Part shown: positions 24,650-33,655 of the stretch, in pieces
Layout of the letters: the number at the start of each line of letters is the position of its first letter
Position numbering within the stretch: the first letter of the stretch is position 1
Assembly (NCBI GenBank): GCA_951812325.1
Contig: OX638294.1
Coordinates: forward strand, 4,130,859 to 4,194,858
Origin: an uncultured Thermoanaerobaculia bacterium
GTDB taxonomy: Bacteria; Acidobacteriota; Thermoanaerobaculia; Multivoradales; Multivoraceae
Direction: 5' to 3'
Length of the DNA: 64,000 nt
Position numbers and translations under genes: made by a program
Notes under the pieces: model-generated
Told to the model about the DNA's origin: nothing
The model's input: the letters and a program-made list of their open reading frames with translations, nothing else
Databases searched by the model: none

Positions 24650-25000
24650 TTACTCGGCCTGTCGGCGCAGGTGGGGCACGACGCCGATCAGCCGTGCGAC
24701 GTGGTGCTCGAACAGCGTGCCGTCGTCCGCCTCGTCCTCGTCCACGCCGACCGGGACAGTCGCCGCGGGGCCGAGCAACAGGCCCGGGCAGACCAGCGGC
24801 GCAACGCCAGCGTTCCGGGGGCCGTCGATCCAGTACCAGCCGCCGGGCTCGATGTCCGTGACCGACACCTCGCTGCGGACGGGATTCCCGTCATCGTCCG
24901 TGCACGCGCCCCGGCGCACCAGCTGGACGATCAGGCCGTCATCGTTGGCATACAGCGTCTCCGTCGTGCGGTCGCCGCGGCAGGACATCCGGAACGTCAC
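24650..25000 (-). CDS. Hypothetical protein, possibly 5'-truncated
   Basis: An open frame of 116 residues from a GTG at 25000, ending just before the strong terminator. Coding-like features are DIEPGGWYWIDGPRNAG, APLVCPGLLLGPAATVPVG and two Cys residues (MSCRGD, GACTDDD). The frame stays open upstream of the GTG, giving a plausible continuation (GGIVVKPVNGRSV) up to and into the end of the symporter gene, without an ATG. This suggests either an early non-standard start or a gene that has lost its 5' end. No signal peptide and no family are recognised. Confidence 0.4.
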   Translation of the reverse strand: MTFRMSCRGDRTTETLYANDDGLIVQLVRRGACTDDDGNPVRSEVSVTDIEPGGWYWIDGPRNAGVAPLVCPGLLLGPAATVPVGVDEDEADDGTLFEHHVARLIGVVPHLRRQAE

Positions 25001-25052
25001 GGAGCGGCCGTTGACCGGCTTGACGACGATGCCGCCGGTGCCCGCCGCCGCG

Positions 25053-26753
25053 CTACGGCGAGTCCGCTGCGCGCTCGCGGGGCAGCCGGATCTCGCTCAC
25101 GAGTTGCTGGACTTCTTCGGGCGGCGGCCTGGTGAAACGGCTCACGGTCAGCGCCAGGGCGAAGTTGATCAGCATGCCGACGGCGCCGATGCCCTCCGGG
25201 CTGATGCCGAACAGCCAGTCATCCGCCGTCGCTTCGGGGCGGATGAGCCGGAAGTAGACGATGTAGGCGCCGGTGAAGAGGATGCCGGTGCTCATGCCGG
25301 CGATGGCCCCCTCCTTCGTCGTGGTGCGGGTGAAGATGCCGAGCACGAGGATCGGGAAGAAGCTGGCCGCGGCCAGGCCGAAGGCGAAGGCGACGACCTG
25401 GGCAACGAAACCCGGCGGCGAGATGCCGAAGTAGGCGGCCACGATCACCGCGCCGGCGGCGGTGCCGCGCGCCAGCAGGAGTTCCCTGCGCGAACTCATG
25501 TCCTTCCACAGGACGGACTTGCCGACATCGTGGGAAATCGCCGAGGCGATGACGAGCAGCAGGCCGGCGGCGGTGGACAGCGCCGCCGCGAGACCGCCGG
25601 CGGCGACCAGGGCCACGACCCAGGCGGGCAGCTCCGCGATTTCCGGGTTGGCCAGCACCATGATGTCCCGGTCGACCGTCAACTCGTCGGCGCCGTCGGC
25701 CATGTCGATCATGCCGTCGCCGTTCTTGTCGTCGAAGCCGATCAGGCCCGTCGTTTCCCAGCTCTTGAACCACTCAGGCACCTCGCTGTACCTCGTGCCG
25801 TGGAGGGTCGAGATCAGGTTCACGCGGGCGAAGGCGGCGACCGCGGGCGCCGTGGTGTAGAGGAGCCCGATGAAGACGAGCGCCCAAAGTGCGCTCCAGC
25901 GGGCGGCCCTGGCGCTGCGCACGGTGTAGAAGCGAACCAGCACGTGCGGCAGACCCGCGGTTCCCACCATCAGCGCGAGCGTGATCGCGGTCACGTCGAT
26001 CATGCTCTTCTTGCCGGGAACGAAGGCGGCGGTGTATTCCGGCAGGCGGAGCTCGCGGTGCAGGGCATCCAGCGCCTCGAGCAGGAAGACGCCCGCCTGC
26101 TGCCCTTCCTGGACCGACCCGCCGAAACCGAACTGCGGGATGGGGTTGCCGGTGATCTTCCAGGAGATGGCCGCGGCCGGAATCAGAAAGGCGACGATCA
26201 GCACGCAGTACTGGGCGACCTGGGTGTAGGTGATTCCCTTCATCCCGCCGAGCACGGCGTAGAAGAAGACGATCACGACACCGATCACGACGCCCCAGTG
26301 GACCTCGACCTCCAGGAAGCGCGAGAAGACGACGCCGACGCCGCGCATCTGGCCGGCGATGTAGGTGAAGGACACGAAGATCGTGCAGCCCGCGGCCACC
26401 AGTCGCGCAGCGTCCGAGTAGTAGCGGTCGCCGACGAACTCGGAGGTCGTGAACTTGCCGTACTTGCGCAGATACGGGGCGAGCAGCAAGGCCAGCAGCA
26501 CATAGCCGCCGGTCCAGCCCATCAGGTAGATCGTGCCCGTGTAGCCCATGAAGGAGATCAGGCCCGCCATCGAGATGAAGGAAGCCGCGCTCATCCAGTC
26601 GGCGCCCGTGGCCATGCCGTTGGCGACCGCCGGCACCCCGCGCCCGGCGACGTAGAAACCGGACGTCGAAGCGACCCGGCTCCACCAGGCGATGCCGATG
26701 TAGAGGGCGAACGTCGCGGTGACGATGAGGTAGGTCCAGGCCTGGACGTTCAT
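25053..26753 (-). CDS. Sodium:solute symporter (SSS family, acetate-permease-like)
   Basis: A 566-residue inner-membrane protein with about 13 membrane segments. Signature parts: FYVAGRGVPAVANGMATGADWMSAASFISMAGLI near residue 35-65 (core GADWMSAASF), GGMKGITYTQVAQY, and GTAGLPHVLVRFYTVRSARAA with the sodium-site region. This matches the ActP/VC_2705-like group of symporters that work with a DUF4212 small subunit, encoded directly upstream here. They take up small carboxylates such as acetate. An extramembrane loop contains an EF-hand-like stretch (DKNGDGMIDMAD). Seventy bases separate it from the small-subunit gene. Confidence 0.92.
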   Translation of the reverse strand: MNVQAWTYLIVTATFALYIGIAWWSRVASTSGFYVAGRGVPAVANGMATGADWMSAASFISMAGLISFMGYTGTIYLMGWTGGYVLLALLLAPYLRKYGKFTTSEFVGDRYYSDAARLVAAGCTIFVSFTYIAGQMRGVGVVFSRFLEVEVHWGVVIGVVIVFFYAVLGGMKGITYTQVAQYCVLIVAFLIPAAAISWKITGNPIPQFGFGGSVQEGQQAGVFLLEALDALHRELRLPEYTAAFVPGKKSMIDVTAITLALMVGTAGLPHVLVRFYTVRSARAARWSALWALVFIGLLYTTAPAVAAFARVNLISTLHGTRYSEVPEWFKSWETTGLIGFDDKNGDGMIDMADGADELTVDRDIMVLANPEIAELPAWVVALVAAGGLAAALSTAAGLLLVIASAISHDVGKSVLWKDMSSRRELLLARGTAAGAVIVAAYFGISPPGFVAQVVAFAFGLAAASFFPILVLGIFTRTTTKEGAIAGMSTGILFTGAYIVYFRLIRPEATADDWLFGISPEGIGAVGMLINFALALTVSRFTRPPPEEVQQLVSEIRLPRERAADSP

Positions 26754-26823
26754 CGGCGGCGCTCGCGCATCGTCATTCCCCGGCGCTCGGGTGGTCGGTT
26801 CGACAAGCGGTCTCCCGGGCGGC

Positions 26824-27105
26824 TCAGTCGACTCCGAAGCGGCGGTCGAGACGGTCCATGACCGCCGCGTAGACGAGGATCAAGACGACGAAGACGCAGA
26901 TCGATCCCTGGTGCGCGAACCAGAAGCCGAGCGGGAAGCCGCCCACGCGGACGCCGTTGAGCGGTTCGACGAGGAAGATCCCGAGCACGAAGGAACAGAC
27001 GAACCAGGCGGCGAGAAGGATCGCCATCAGCCGCAGGTTGGCTCGCCAGTAGGCGGACGGGTCGGGTTGTCTGCTCAAGAGCGGGGATAGTACACCGTCG
27101 CCCAT
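26824..27105 (-). CDS. DUF4212 symporter small subunit
   Basis: A 93-residue protein with two membrane segments (LMAILLAAWFVCSFVLGIFL and GFWFAHQGSICVFVVLILVY, shown by their cores AAWFVCSFVLG and WFAHQGSICVFVV). The motifs YWRANLRL and PLGFWFAHQGS are typical of DUF4212, the small partner of VC_2705-like sodium:solute symporters. It is located upstream of the symporter on the same strand, the usual arrangement. Its start is only 17 bases from the divergent acyltransferase start, so the two promoters must overlap the coding sequences. Confidence 0.9.
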   Translation of the reverse strand: MGDGVLSPLLSRQPDPSAYWRANLRLMAILLAAWFVCSFVLGIFLVEPLNGVRVGGFPLGFWFAHQGSICVFVVLILVYAAVMDRLDRRFGVD

Positions 27106-27122
27106 AGACTTGCCGCAATCCG

Positions 27123-28028
27123 ATGTCCGAGCGCGCCATGGGAGCCTTGCTCCACTCCGTCTCGTGGTTGCTGCGTCTGCTGCCGGCCTCCGCTTTCGGC
27201 CCTCCGGCCGGGTTGCTGGCCCGTTGCCGCTGGATCACGAGGCGCGACGTGCGTCTGCTGCGCCGCAATCTGGCGATGGTTCTGGACTTGCCGCCGGGTT
27301 CTCCGGAGGCTCGCGATCTGGAGTGGCGCTGTGTCCGGCACCAGATCGTGACGGCGCTGGAGACGGTGCGAATCAGCTTCGACCGGGAGCGGCTCCACGT
27401 GGAGGCCATGGAGGGCTTCGACGATCTGCGCCGGTTGATCGCGGATGCCGAGGACCACGGGCGCGGCCAGGTACTCGTCACGGCCCACCTGGGCGCCTGG
27501 GAACTGCTGGCGCAGAGCACCGTGCGCGCGGCCGCCGCTCCCGTGTGCGCGGTCGCCAAGCCGGCGCGTTCCGAGGCCGCCTCCCGCTTCGTCGAGCGGA
27601 TGCGGGTGCGGGCCGGCGTGCGGGTGATCTGGAGCGGACGCGCGTCCCTCCTTCGCGACATGCTGAGCTGCCTGAAGCGCCGGGAGACCCTGATCATGGT
27701 GGTGGATCAGCGGCCCGATCAGCGGCGCGGGCCCGAGGTCGATTTCCTGGGCCGACGCACGGAGTTCGTCGGCGGCCCGGCGGCGCTGGCGGCCAGGCGG
27801 GACTGCGCCCTCGTCGCGGCGTTCTGCATCCGGGAGGGCCCCTTCTCGTACCGGCTGGAGAGCGAGGTCCTGCGCTCTCCCGGCGGTACGCGGGACGCCG
27901 TCGAACTGTCGCAGCGGATCGCCGAGGCGATCGAACGGAGAATACGGGCGCAACCCGAGCAATGGATGTGGAACTACCGACGCTGGAATTACGAACCCGA
28001 GGAACTGGCCGCGGCCGGCCTCAGGTGA
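27123..28028 (+). CDS. LpxL/HtrB-type lipid acyltransferase
   Basis: A 301-residue inner-membrane-associated acyltransferase of the lysophospholipid/lipid A late acyltransferase family. The catalytic HX4E motif is visible as THLGAWE-like AHLGAWE near residue 122; later motifs are VVDQRPDQRRGPEVDFLGRR and the C-terminal PEQWMWNYRRWNY, all typical of the family. It transfers an acyl chain to lipid A or a related lipid. The short N-terminal hydrophobic stretch fits membrane association. It diverges closely from the DUF4212 gene and is followed by a sulfatase gene 35 bases downstream. Confidence 0.87.
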   Translation: MSERAMGALLHSVSWLLRLLPASAFGPPAGLLARCRWITRRDVRLLRRNLAMVLDLPPGSPEARDLEWRCVRHQIVTALETVRISFDRERLHVEAMEGFDDLRRLIADAEDHGRGQVLVTAHLGAWELLAQSTVRAAAAPVCAVAKPARSEAASRFVERMRVRAGVRVIWSGRASLLRDMLSCLKRRETLIMVVDQRPDQRRGPEVDFLGRRTEFVGGPAALAARRDCALVAAFCIREGPFSYRLESEVLRSPGGTRDAVELSQRIAEAIERRIRAQPEQWMWNYRRWNYEPEELAAAGLR

Positions 28029-28063
28029 ACCCGCCCGCGGCAACTGAACTGATGGGAGCCGAG

Positions 28064-29650
28064 ATGACGAAGAACCAAGGCAACAGGCGTTCACGCGGTA
28101 CACGGCGCCGAATCCGTGCGAGGGATTCGCGATCCGGGCCGGGCATGATGGCGGCAGGCGTGCTGCTGCTGCTGCTGGCGGCCGTCCCCGGCCTCGCCGA
28201 CGAGCGGCCGAACATCGTCCTGATCCTGATCGACGACCAGCGCTTCGACGCGGCTTCCGCGCTCGGCCATCCGTTCCTCGAGACGCCGCACCTTGACCGG
28301 CTCATCGGGCGCGGCGTGCTGTTCGAGAACGCGTTCGTGACCACGTCGCTCTGCTCGCCGAGCCGCGCCTCGATCCTCACCGGGCAGTACGCCCACCGGC
28401 ACGGCGTGCTGGACAATCGCACCCGCCTCGATCCCCGGACGCCGACCTTCCCGCGGGAACTCCAGGGCGCCGGTTACCGGACTGCTTTCGTCGGCAAGTG
28501 GCACATGGGCGGCACGTCCGATGCGCCCCGGCCCGGGTTCGACCGCTGGGTGTCGTTTCCGGGACAGGGTCTCTATTACGACCAGACCTTCAACATCGAC
28601 GGCGAGCGGGTGCCGCGCGAGGGGTACACGACGGACCTGATCACCGACTACGCGCTGGACTTCCTGGCTGCTCGCCAAGGGGCGGAAGAGCCCTTCCTGC
28701 TCTATGTATCGCACAAGGCGGTACACGCTTCGTTCCGGGCCGCGGAACGCCACGTCGGAAGCTACGCCGGCAAGCGCTATCCACCTCCGCCGACGATGGC
28801 GAACCGGCACGACAACTACGAAGGGAAGCCGAACTGGGTCGAAGCGCAGCGTCGAAGCTGGCACGGCGTGGACGGCCTCTACGACAACACGGTCGACTTT
28901 CAGCAGTTCGCCGTGGACTACGCCGAAACGATGCGCGGCGTCGACGACAGCGTGGGCCGGATCGTCGGCGCCCTGGAGGAGCAGGGGCTGCTGGACCGGA
29001 CTCTGCTCGTCTTCACGTCGGACAACGGCTTCCAGTTCGGTGAACACGGCCTGATCGACAAGCGGACGATGTACGAGGCGTCGATTCGGGTGCCTCTGGT
29101 GGTTCTGGCGCCGGGGTTCGAGGGCGGCGCGGGTGGCCTCAGGCGCCCCGAGATGATCCTCAACCTGGACTTCGCGCCGACCTTTCTGGAGGCTGCCGGA
29201 CTCGAAGTCCCGTCAACCGTCCAGGGTCGTTCTTTCCTGGGACTGATCGAAGGCGACGGCGCGGAACGGTCGCCGTGGCGCGACGCGTTCCTCTACGAGT
29301 ACTTCTGGGAGCGCGCCTTCCCGCAGACGCCGACCGTGCTGGGGGTGCGTACCGACCGCTACAAGTTCATGCGATTCCACGGCATCTGGGACCGCTACGA
29401 GCTCTACGATCTGGAGGCGGACCCGGACGAACGCGACAACCTGCTGGGCGAGTTCATCACCCGTCACGGTGGCGGAAACGTGGAGACGCGGCTGGCGGTT
29501 GCCGCCAGGAACGCGCGTCGCGGTGACGGCGTGGACGCGGCCGGGGTGCTGGCGCTCAAGGCGTTGTTCGACCGCCTGTCCGGGCGGCTCGACGAGCTCC
29601 TCGACGAGTTTGGTGCGCGGACGACGCCCGGCTGGCAGGCGCCACGGTAG
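28064..29650 (+). CDS. Sulfatase (formylglycine-dependent, S1 family), exported
   Basis: A 528-residue enzyme with an Arg-rich leader and a signal segment (MMAAGVLLLLLAAVPGLA, cleavage before DERPN). The metal site RPNIVLILIDDQR and the maturation motif CSPSRASILTG (Cys at residue 97, to be converted to formylglycine) are intact, followed by FVGKWHMGG and TSDNGFQFGEHGL. The C-terminal subdomain shows RYELYDLEADPDERDNL. It would hydrolyse sulfate esters of polysaccharides or glycans in the periplasm. ATG 28064 has a GGGAG site; an in-frame ATG lies 12 bases upstream. No formylglycine-generating enzyme is in view. Confidence 0.92.
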   Translation: MTKNQGNRRSRGTRRRIRARDSRSGPGMMAAGVLLLLLAAVPGLADERPNIVLILIDDQRFDAASALGHPFLETPHLDRLIGRGVLFENAFVTTSLCSPSRASILTGQYAHRHGVLDNRTRLDPRTPTFPRELQGAGYRTAFVGKWHMGGTSDAPRPGFDRWVSFPGQGLYYDQTFNIDGERVPREGYTTDLITDYALDFLAARQGAEEPFLLYVSHKAVHASFRAAERHVGSYAGKRYPPPPTMANRHDNYEGKPNWVEAQRRSWHGVDGLYDNTVDFQQFAVDYAETMRGVDDSVGRIVGALEEQGLLDRTLLVFTSDNGFQFGEHGLIDKRTMYEASIRVPLVVLAPGFEGGAGGLRRPEMILNLDFAPTFLEAAGLEVPSTVQGRSFLGLIEGDGAERSPWRDAFLYEYFWERAFPQTPTVLGVRTDRYKFMRFHGIWDRYELYDLEADPDERDNLLGEFITRHGGGNVETRLAVAARNARRGDGVDAAGVLALKALFDRLSGRLDELLDEFGARTTPGWQAPR

Positions 29651-29888
29651 CGACCATAGCGCCCGCAGTCCCGGATGCCGGCCAGCAGGCCGGCGCACCT
29701 GTACCTCCGGGGTTGATTCCGGTCACCGTCTCGTACCGATCCATTGTAGTGGCCGAGGCTGCGGTAACTGTGGGAAACCGGTCTGCCGGTTCTCCAAGGT
29801 CCGGCGGGAAACGGCCTTGACCGTTTTGCGCGGGACCGGCAGCTTCCGCAGCCAGGGCAGCCGGCGTCGTGCCCGGTTGTTGCTCCGA
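29651..29888. terminator. Convergent intergenic region with hairpin
   Basis: This 238-base stretch separates the convergent sulfatase and coaA genes. A perfect 7-base-pair stem with a 4-base loop (GCCGGCC-AGCA-GGCCGGC, 29677-29694) lies 27 bases after the sulfatase stop. It has no T-run on either strand, so its role as a terminator is tentative. Nothing else is recognised. Confidence 0.45.
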
Positions 29889-30845
29889 CTACAGCTTTCG
29901 CAGGCGCACCCGGCGCACCGCATGGTCGGGCGCCTTCTCGAGGATCAGATCGGCCCGCTCGCGGGTCGGCAGGATGTTCCGGACCAGGTTGGGCTCGTTG
30001 ATCGCCTTCCAGATACCGCGCGCCGTGTCGATGGCGTCTTCTTCGCTCAGGCTGGCGTAGCGGTGGAAGTAGGCGTCGGGGTCCTTGAAAGCGGTACCCC
30101 TGAAGGTCAGGAACCGTTCCACGTACCAGCGCTCGACCACCTCCGTCTCGGCGTCCACGTAGATCGAGAAGTCGAACAGGTCGGAGAGCATCAGCCGGCT
30201 GCTCCTGGGCGCTTGCGAGCGCGCCTGGAGCACGTTCAGGCCCTCCAGGATGAGGATGTCGGGCTGATCGATGATCTCGGTGGCGCCGGGCAGGATGTCG
30301 TAGGAGTGGTGGGAGTAGACCGGGTGCTCCACACGCCTCTCACCCGACTTCACCTGGAGGACGAAGTTGACCAGGGTGCGAATGTCGAAACTCTCGGGGA
30401 AGCCCTTGCGCTCCATGAGTCCCCGTTCCTCCAGGACGGCGTTGGGGTGGAGGAAGCCGTCGGTGGTCACGAGGTCCACCTGGGGGTGGTTGGGCCAGCG
30501 CGCGAGCAGCTCGCGCAGGATGCGGCCGGTCGTGCTCTTGCCCACCGCGACGCTGCCGCCGATGCCGATGATGTACGGGACCTTGGGCGCGAGACCGCCG
30601 AGGAAGGTCGTGCTGGCGCGGTAGAGATCCTGGGTGCCGGCGACGTAGAGGTTGAGAAGCCGCGACATCGGCAGATAGATCTGCGCGACCTCGTCCAGCG
30701 AGACGTTCTCGTTGATGCCGCGAAGATGCTCGAGCTCGGTCTCCGACAGCGGATTCGGCGTGTCGGCGCGCAGCCGCCCCCACGCCTCCTCGCCGAAGGT
30801 GACGTAGATCGAGTCGGTGAGAGAATCGACCTTGTGGTTGGTCAA
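29889..30845 (-). CDS. coaA: Type I pantothenate kinase
   Basis: Catalyses ATP-dependent phosphorylation of pantothenate, the first and controlling step of coenzyme A synthesis. The 318-residue protein matches CoaA length and carries the P-loop [11 protein letters not shown] (near residue 97), the [12 protein letters not shown] strand, [18 protein letters not shown], and the C-terminal region [21 protein letters not shown], all characteristic of the PRK-like bacterial CoaA. The start is TTG in the best frame; no ATG or GTG lies nearby upstream. It follows the peroxiredoxin gene on the same strand with about 100 bases between. Confidence 0.94.
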   Translation of the reverse strand: MTNHKVDSLTDSIYVTFGEEAWGRLRADTPNPLSETELEHLRGINENVSLDEVAQIYLPMSRLLNLYVAGTQDLYRASTTFLGGLAPKVPYIIGIGGSVAVGKSTTGRILRELLARWPNHPQVDLVTTDGFLHPNAVLEERGLMERKGFPESFDIRTLVNFVLQVKSGERRVEHPVYSHHSYDILPGATEIIDQPDILILEGLNVLQARSQAPRSSRLMLSDLFDFSIYVDAETEVVERWYVERFLTFRGTAFKDPDAYFHRYASLSEEDAIDTARGIWKAINEPNLVRNILPTRERADLILEKAPDHAVRRVRLRKL

Positions 30846-30946
30846 GAGACCCCCCGGGCTGCGAAGAGCCGGGCTGGATCAGCCGCGTGCCGTCCATGCC
30901 CCCGATGACGGGCGCATGGACCGGTTCGCGGCTGACGCGGAACGCG

Positions 30947-31432
30947 TCACCCGAGTGCCTCCAGAACCGCCGCGGCGCCGCTCACGCCGACCTGCCCCGC
31001 CGGCTCCACGCCGAGGTACGTCACCACGCCCGCGTCGACGATCGCTGCGTAGCGTCGGGACCTGGTCCCCATGCCGAAGCGCGAGGCGTCGAGTTCCAGA
31101 CCGACCCTGGCCGTGAACTCGCCGTTGCCGTCGGACAGGAGCACGATGTCGTCGGGGATGTTCCGCAGCTTGCGCCACTCGTTGATCACGAAGACGTCGT
31201 TGACGGCGACGCAGGCCACCGTGTCGACGTCCTTCGCCTGGAGCGACTCCAGATGCTCGACGAAGCCGGGCATGTGAACCTCGGAACAGGTGGGCGTCAA
31301 GGCGCCGGGCACCGCGAAGAGCACGACCTTCCTGCCTTCGAACAACTCCCGTGTGGAAATGTCGACGATGCCGTCGGAGGTCATCCGCTTGAAGCTGGCT
31401 TCGGGAATCGGGTCCCCGGTCTTGATGCTCAT
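30947..31432 (-). CDS. Peroxiredoxin 5-type thiol peroxidase
   Basis: A 161-residue cytosolic peroxidase that reduces hydrogen peroxide and organic hydroperoxides. The peroxidatic Cys lies in PGALTPTCSEVHMPGF (near residue 49), the hallmark of the Prx5/AhpE-like group with a Thr three residues before the Cys. Further typical parts are VACVAVNDVFVINEW and LLSDGNGEF. A GGGAG site precedes the ATG. The length equals other stand-alone Prx5 proteins; no glutaredoxin fusion is present. It diverges from the ABC importer operon, with an overlapping promoter region of 86 bases. Confidence 0.93.
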   Translation of the reverse strand: MSIKTGDPIPEASFKRMTSDGIVDISTRELFEGRKVVLFAVPGALTPTCSEVHMPGFVEHLESLQAKDVDTVACVAVNDVFVINEWRKLRNIPDDIVLLSDGNGEFTARVGLELDASRFGMGTRSRRYAAIVDAGVVTYLGVEPAGQVGVSGAAAVLEALG

Positions 31433-31469
31433 CGACTTTGCTCCCTCAGGTGTTCCTAGTCCAATGGGG

Positions 31470-31485
31470 CGGCAGTATAACTTTG
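31470..31485. promoter_or_regulatory. Possible overlapping divergent -10 elements
   Basis: Between the peroxiredoxin and ABC importer genes AGTATAAC reads as TATAAC on the plus strand and TATACT on the minus strand, an AT-rich island in GC-rich DNA at a sensible distance from both starts. No convincing -35 boxes are seen, so this is a tentative call. Confidence 0.35.
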
Positions 31486-31518
31486 ATCGCCGGTGTGCGG
31501 CGGCGTGGAGGGATGGAG

Positions 31519-32586
31519 ATGATCAAGGCTCGGATGCTGCTGTTGCCGGGTGCGTTCGCGCTTGTCCTCCTGGCGGGTGCGTGCGGCGGGCCTTCCGTTG
31601 GCGGCGGGGCGGCTGGCGATGCGGCCGGAGTCGCCGGCGTGGCTGCCCTGGGCGTCGAGCACGCCGAGTACCTGGACAGCGTGGCGGGTGCGGAACTGGA
31701 ACTCGTCGAGCCGGGCGGCGACGGCGTCTGGCGCGAGATCCGCGGCGGCGAACGGGTGTTGCGGCTGGAGGCGCCCCCCCGACGGATCGCCTCGCGGACC
31801 CTGGCCACGGACGAGATTCTCCTGGAGATCGCCGAGCCGGACCGGCTCGTCCTCCTGTCTCCCTTCGCCGACGATCCGGCATTCAGCCCCAGCGCGGACG
31901 CCGCCCGGCGCCTGGGGCGGGTGGGCGGCTTCAGTACGGAGGAGATTCTCGCGGCTTCACCGGACCTCGTCTTCGCGGCCGGTTTCAACAGCCGGGAGAC
32001 GCTCGCCCAGCTGGAGGCGGCGGGCGTTCCCGTCCTCGTCCTGGACGATCACGAGAGTCTGGCGGCGATCGAGAACAACATCCGGGTCGTGGGCTTCGCG
32101 ATCGGCCGTGATCGGGAAGCCGAGCGGCTCGTGGAAGGAATGCGGTCCCGGCTGGAGGCGGCCCGGGAGCGGGCCGGCGCCCGGACGGCGGGCCTGCGCA
32201 TCGTCCACTACAGCGGCGGCGTGGTGCTGGGTGGACGGACCGTGTTCCACGATGCCATCCGCTACCTGGGTGCGGTGAACCTCGCGGCCGAGCACGGCCT
32301 CGTCGGCTGGCCGCGAATCTCCGCCGAGCAGGTCGTGCTCTGGAACCCGGACGTCATCTTCACGGACTCGTATGGCGCCGGCGACGCGGCGGTCGGCGTT
32401 CCGGACGGCACGCGGGCGGCCGGTCTGGGCAACGTGGTGCACCTCGACGGTCGGGACATGGCCGCCATCTCGCACCATGTCGTCGGGCTGGTCGACCGGC
32501 TGGCCGATGCCCTGGTCCGCGCCGCGGAGAGGATCGAGGCCGCGGGCGCCGAAGACGCCGCGGCGGTCGGCGCCGAACGAAGATGA
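31519..32586 (+). CDS. ABC importer substrate-binding lipoprotein (iron-siderophore/B12 type)
   Basis: A 355-residue lipoprotein with signal peptide and lipobox (LVLLAGAC). The mature part has the BtuF/FhuD fold pattern: RIASRTLATDEILLEIAEPDRLVLLS, FSTEEILAASPDLVFAAGFN, and a second lobe with AVNLAAEHGLVGWPRISAEQVVLWNPDVIF. Together with the permease and ATPase downstream it forms a type II ABC importer for ferric siderophore, haem or cobalamin. ATG 31519 has a GGAGGG site six bases upstream; an ATG at 31513 is an alternative. An insertion of about 45 residues follows the lipobox. No TonB receptor or riboswitch is visible nearby. Confidence 0.88.
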   Translation: MIKARMLLLPGAFALVLLAGACGGPSVGGGAAGDAAGVAGVAALGVEHAEYLDSVAGAELELVEPGGDGVWREIRGGERVLRLEAPPRRIASRTLATDEILLEIAEPDRLVLLSPFADDPAFSPSADAARRLGRVGGFSTEEILAASPDLVFAAGFNSRETLAQLEAAGVPVLVLDDHESLAAIENNIRVVGFAIGRDREAERLVEGMRSRLEAARERAGARTAGLRIVHYSGGVVLGGRTVFHDAIRYLGAVNLAAEHGLVGWPRISAEQVVLWNPDVIFTDSYGAGDAAVGVPDGTRAAGLGNVVHLDGRDMAAISHHVVGLVDRLADALVRAAERIEAAGAEDAAAVGAERR

Positions 32587-32596
32587 CCGGTTCGGC

Positions 32597-33655
32597 ATGA
32601 CGATTGCGCTCGGAGTGCGCCGGGTCGGGTTCTGGTGGTACATGACCGCTGGCGCGGCACTGCTCGTCACCTTCGCGGCGGTCGGTCTGTACCGGGGCTC
32701 TGTTCCGCTTGATCCAGCGGACGTCATGGCGGTGCTGGCGCGGCGCCTGCTGCCCGGCGAGCACGGCCCCGTCGACCCGCGGGTGGACACGATCGTGTGG
32801 TCGCTGCGAGCGCCGCGAGTGGTTCTGGCGGCGATGGTCGGGGGTTGTCTGGCGCTGGCCGGCGCCCAGATGCAAGGGCTGTTCCGCAATCCGCTTGCGT
32901 CGCCGGGGATCGTCGGCACCAGCACCGGCGCCGCCGTCGGCGCCGTCTTCGCCCTGACGTTCGGCCTGGCCGGCGCCTTTCTCCTCGCCGCGCCGCTGTT
33001 GGCGGTCGGGGGCGCGTTGCTGTCGCTGCTGATCGTGACCCGTATCGCCACCCGCGACGGCTACACGCCGGTGACCACCCTGTTGCTTGCCGGGGTGGCG
33101 CTCAACGCCCTGCTCGGGGCGGTCAACTCGTGGCTCATCGCCCGCTCCTGGGAGCAGTACGAGGCGGCGCGCCAGATCGCCTACTGGATGATGGGCGGCG
33201 TGACCGATCGGGACTGGCGCCACGTCGGCATGTTGCTGCCGGGATTGGTCGTGGGCTGCGTCGTGGCGGCCTGGTTCGCGCGCGACCTGGATCTGCTGCT
33301 TGAAGGCGAGGAAGTCGCGGCGTCGCTCGGGGTCGATATCGAGCGGACGAAACGGGCGGTGCTGTGGAGCGCGGCGATCCTGACCGGCAGTGCCGTCGCG
33401 GTCAGCGGCGTGGTCGGCTTCGTCGGTCTCGTTGTGCCGCACCTCGTCCGTCTGCTGCTGGGGCCGGTGCACCGGCGGTTGCTGCCGGCCGCGTTCTTGA
33501 CCGGCGCCTGGTTCGTCGTCGGCGCGGATCTGCTGGCGCGGACGCTGGCGGCGCCCAGGGAGGTCCACCTGGGCGTGGTCACCGCGTTCGTCGGCGCCCC
33601 CTTCTTCCTCTACCTGCTGATGCGCCACGAGAAGGAAGTCGCGGTGTCGCGATGA
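32597..33655 (+). CDS. ABC importer permease (FecCD/BtuC family)
   Basis: A 352-residue inner-membrane protein with about ten membrane segments. FecCD-family features include RAPRVVLAAMVGGCLALAGAQMQGLFRNPLASPGIVG near residue 75-110 (core AGAQMQGLFRNPLASP), the coupling-helix segment EEVAASLGVDIERTK, and VSGVVGFVGLVVPHLVRLLLG. The gene starts ten bases after the binding-protein gene and overlaps the ATPase gene by 4 bases (ATGA). It forms a homodimer in this transporter class. Confidence 0.93.
   Translation: MTIALGVRRVGFWWYMTAGAALLVTFAAVGLYRGSVPLDPADVMAVLARRLLPGEHGPVDPRVDTIVWSLRAPRVVLAAMVGGCLALAGAQMQGLFRNPLASPGIVGTSTGAAVGAVFALTFGLAGAFLLAAPLLAVGGALLSLLIVTRIATRDGYTPVTTLLLAGVALNALLGAVNSWLIARSWEQYEAARQIAYWMMGGVTDRDWRHVGMLLPGLVVGCVVAAWFARDLDLLLEGEEVAASLGVDIERTKRAVLWSAAILTGSAVAVSGVVGFVGLVVPHLVRLLLGPVHRRLLPAAFLTGAWFVVGADLLARTLAAPREVHLGVVTAFVGAPFFLYLLMRHEKEVAVSR

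Noticed and set aside
22628..26861. Two long plus-strand frames opposite the aminoacylase and symporter genes
   Set aside because: Antisense shadows in high-GC DNA; both minus-strand proteins have complete family motifs.
31433..31518. Cobalamin or iron riboswitch upstream of the ABC importer
   Set aside because: The 86-base gap is too short and no B12-box-like sequence is seen.
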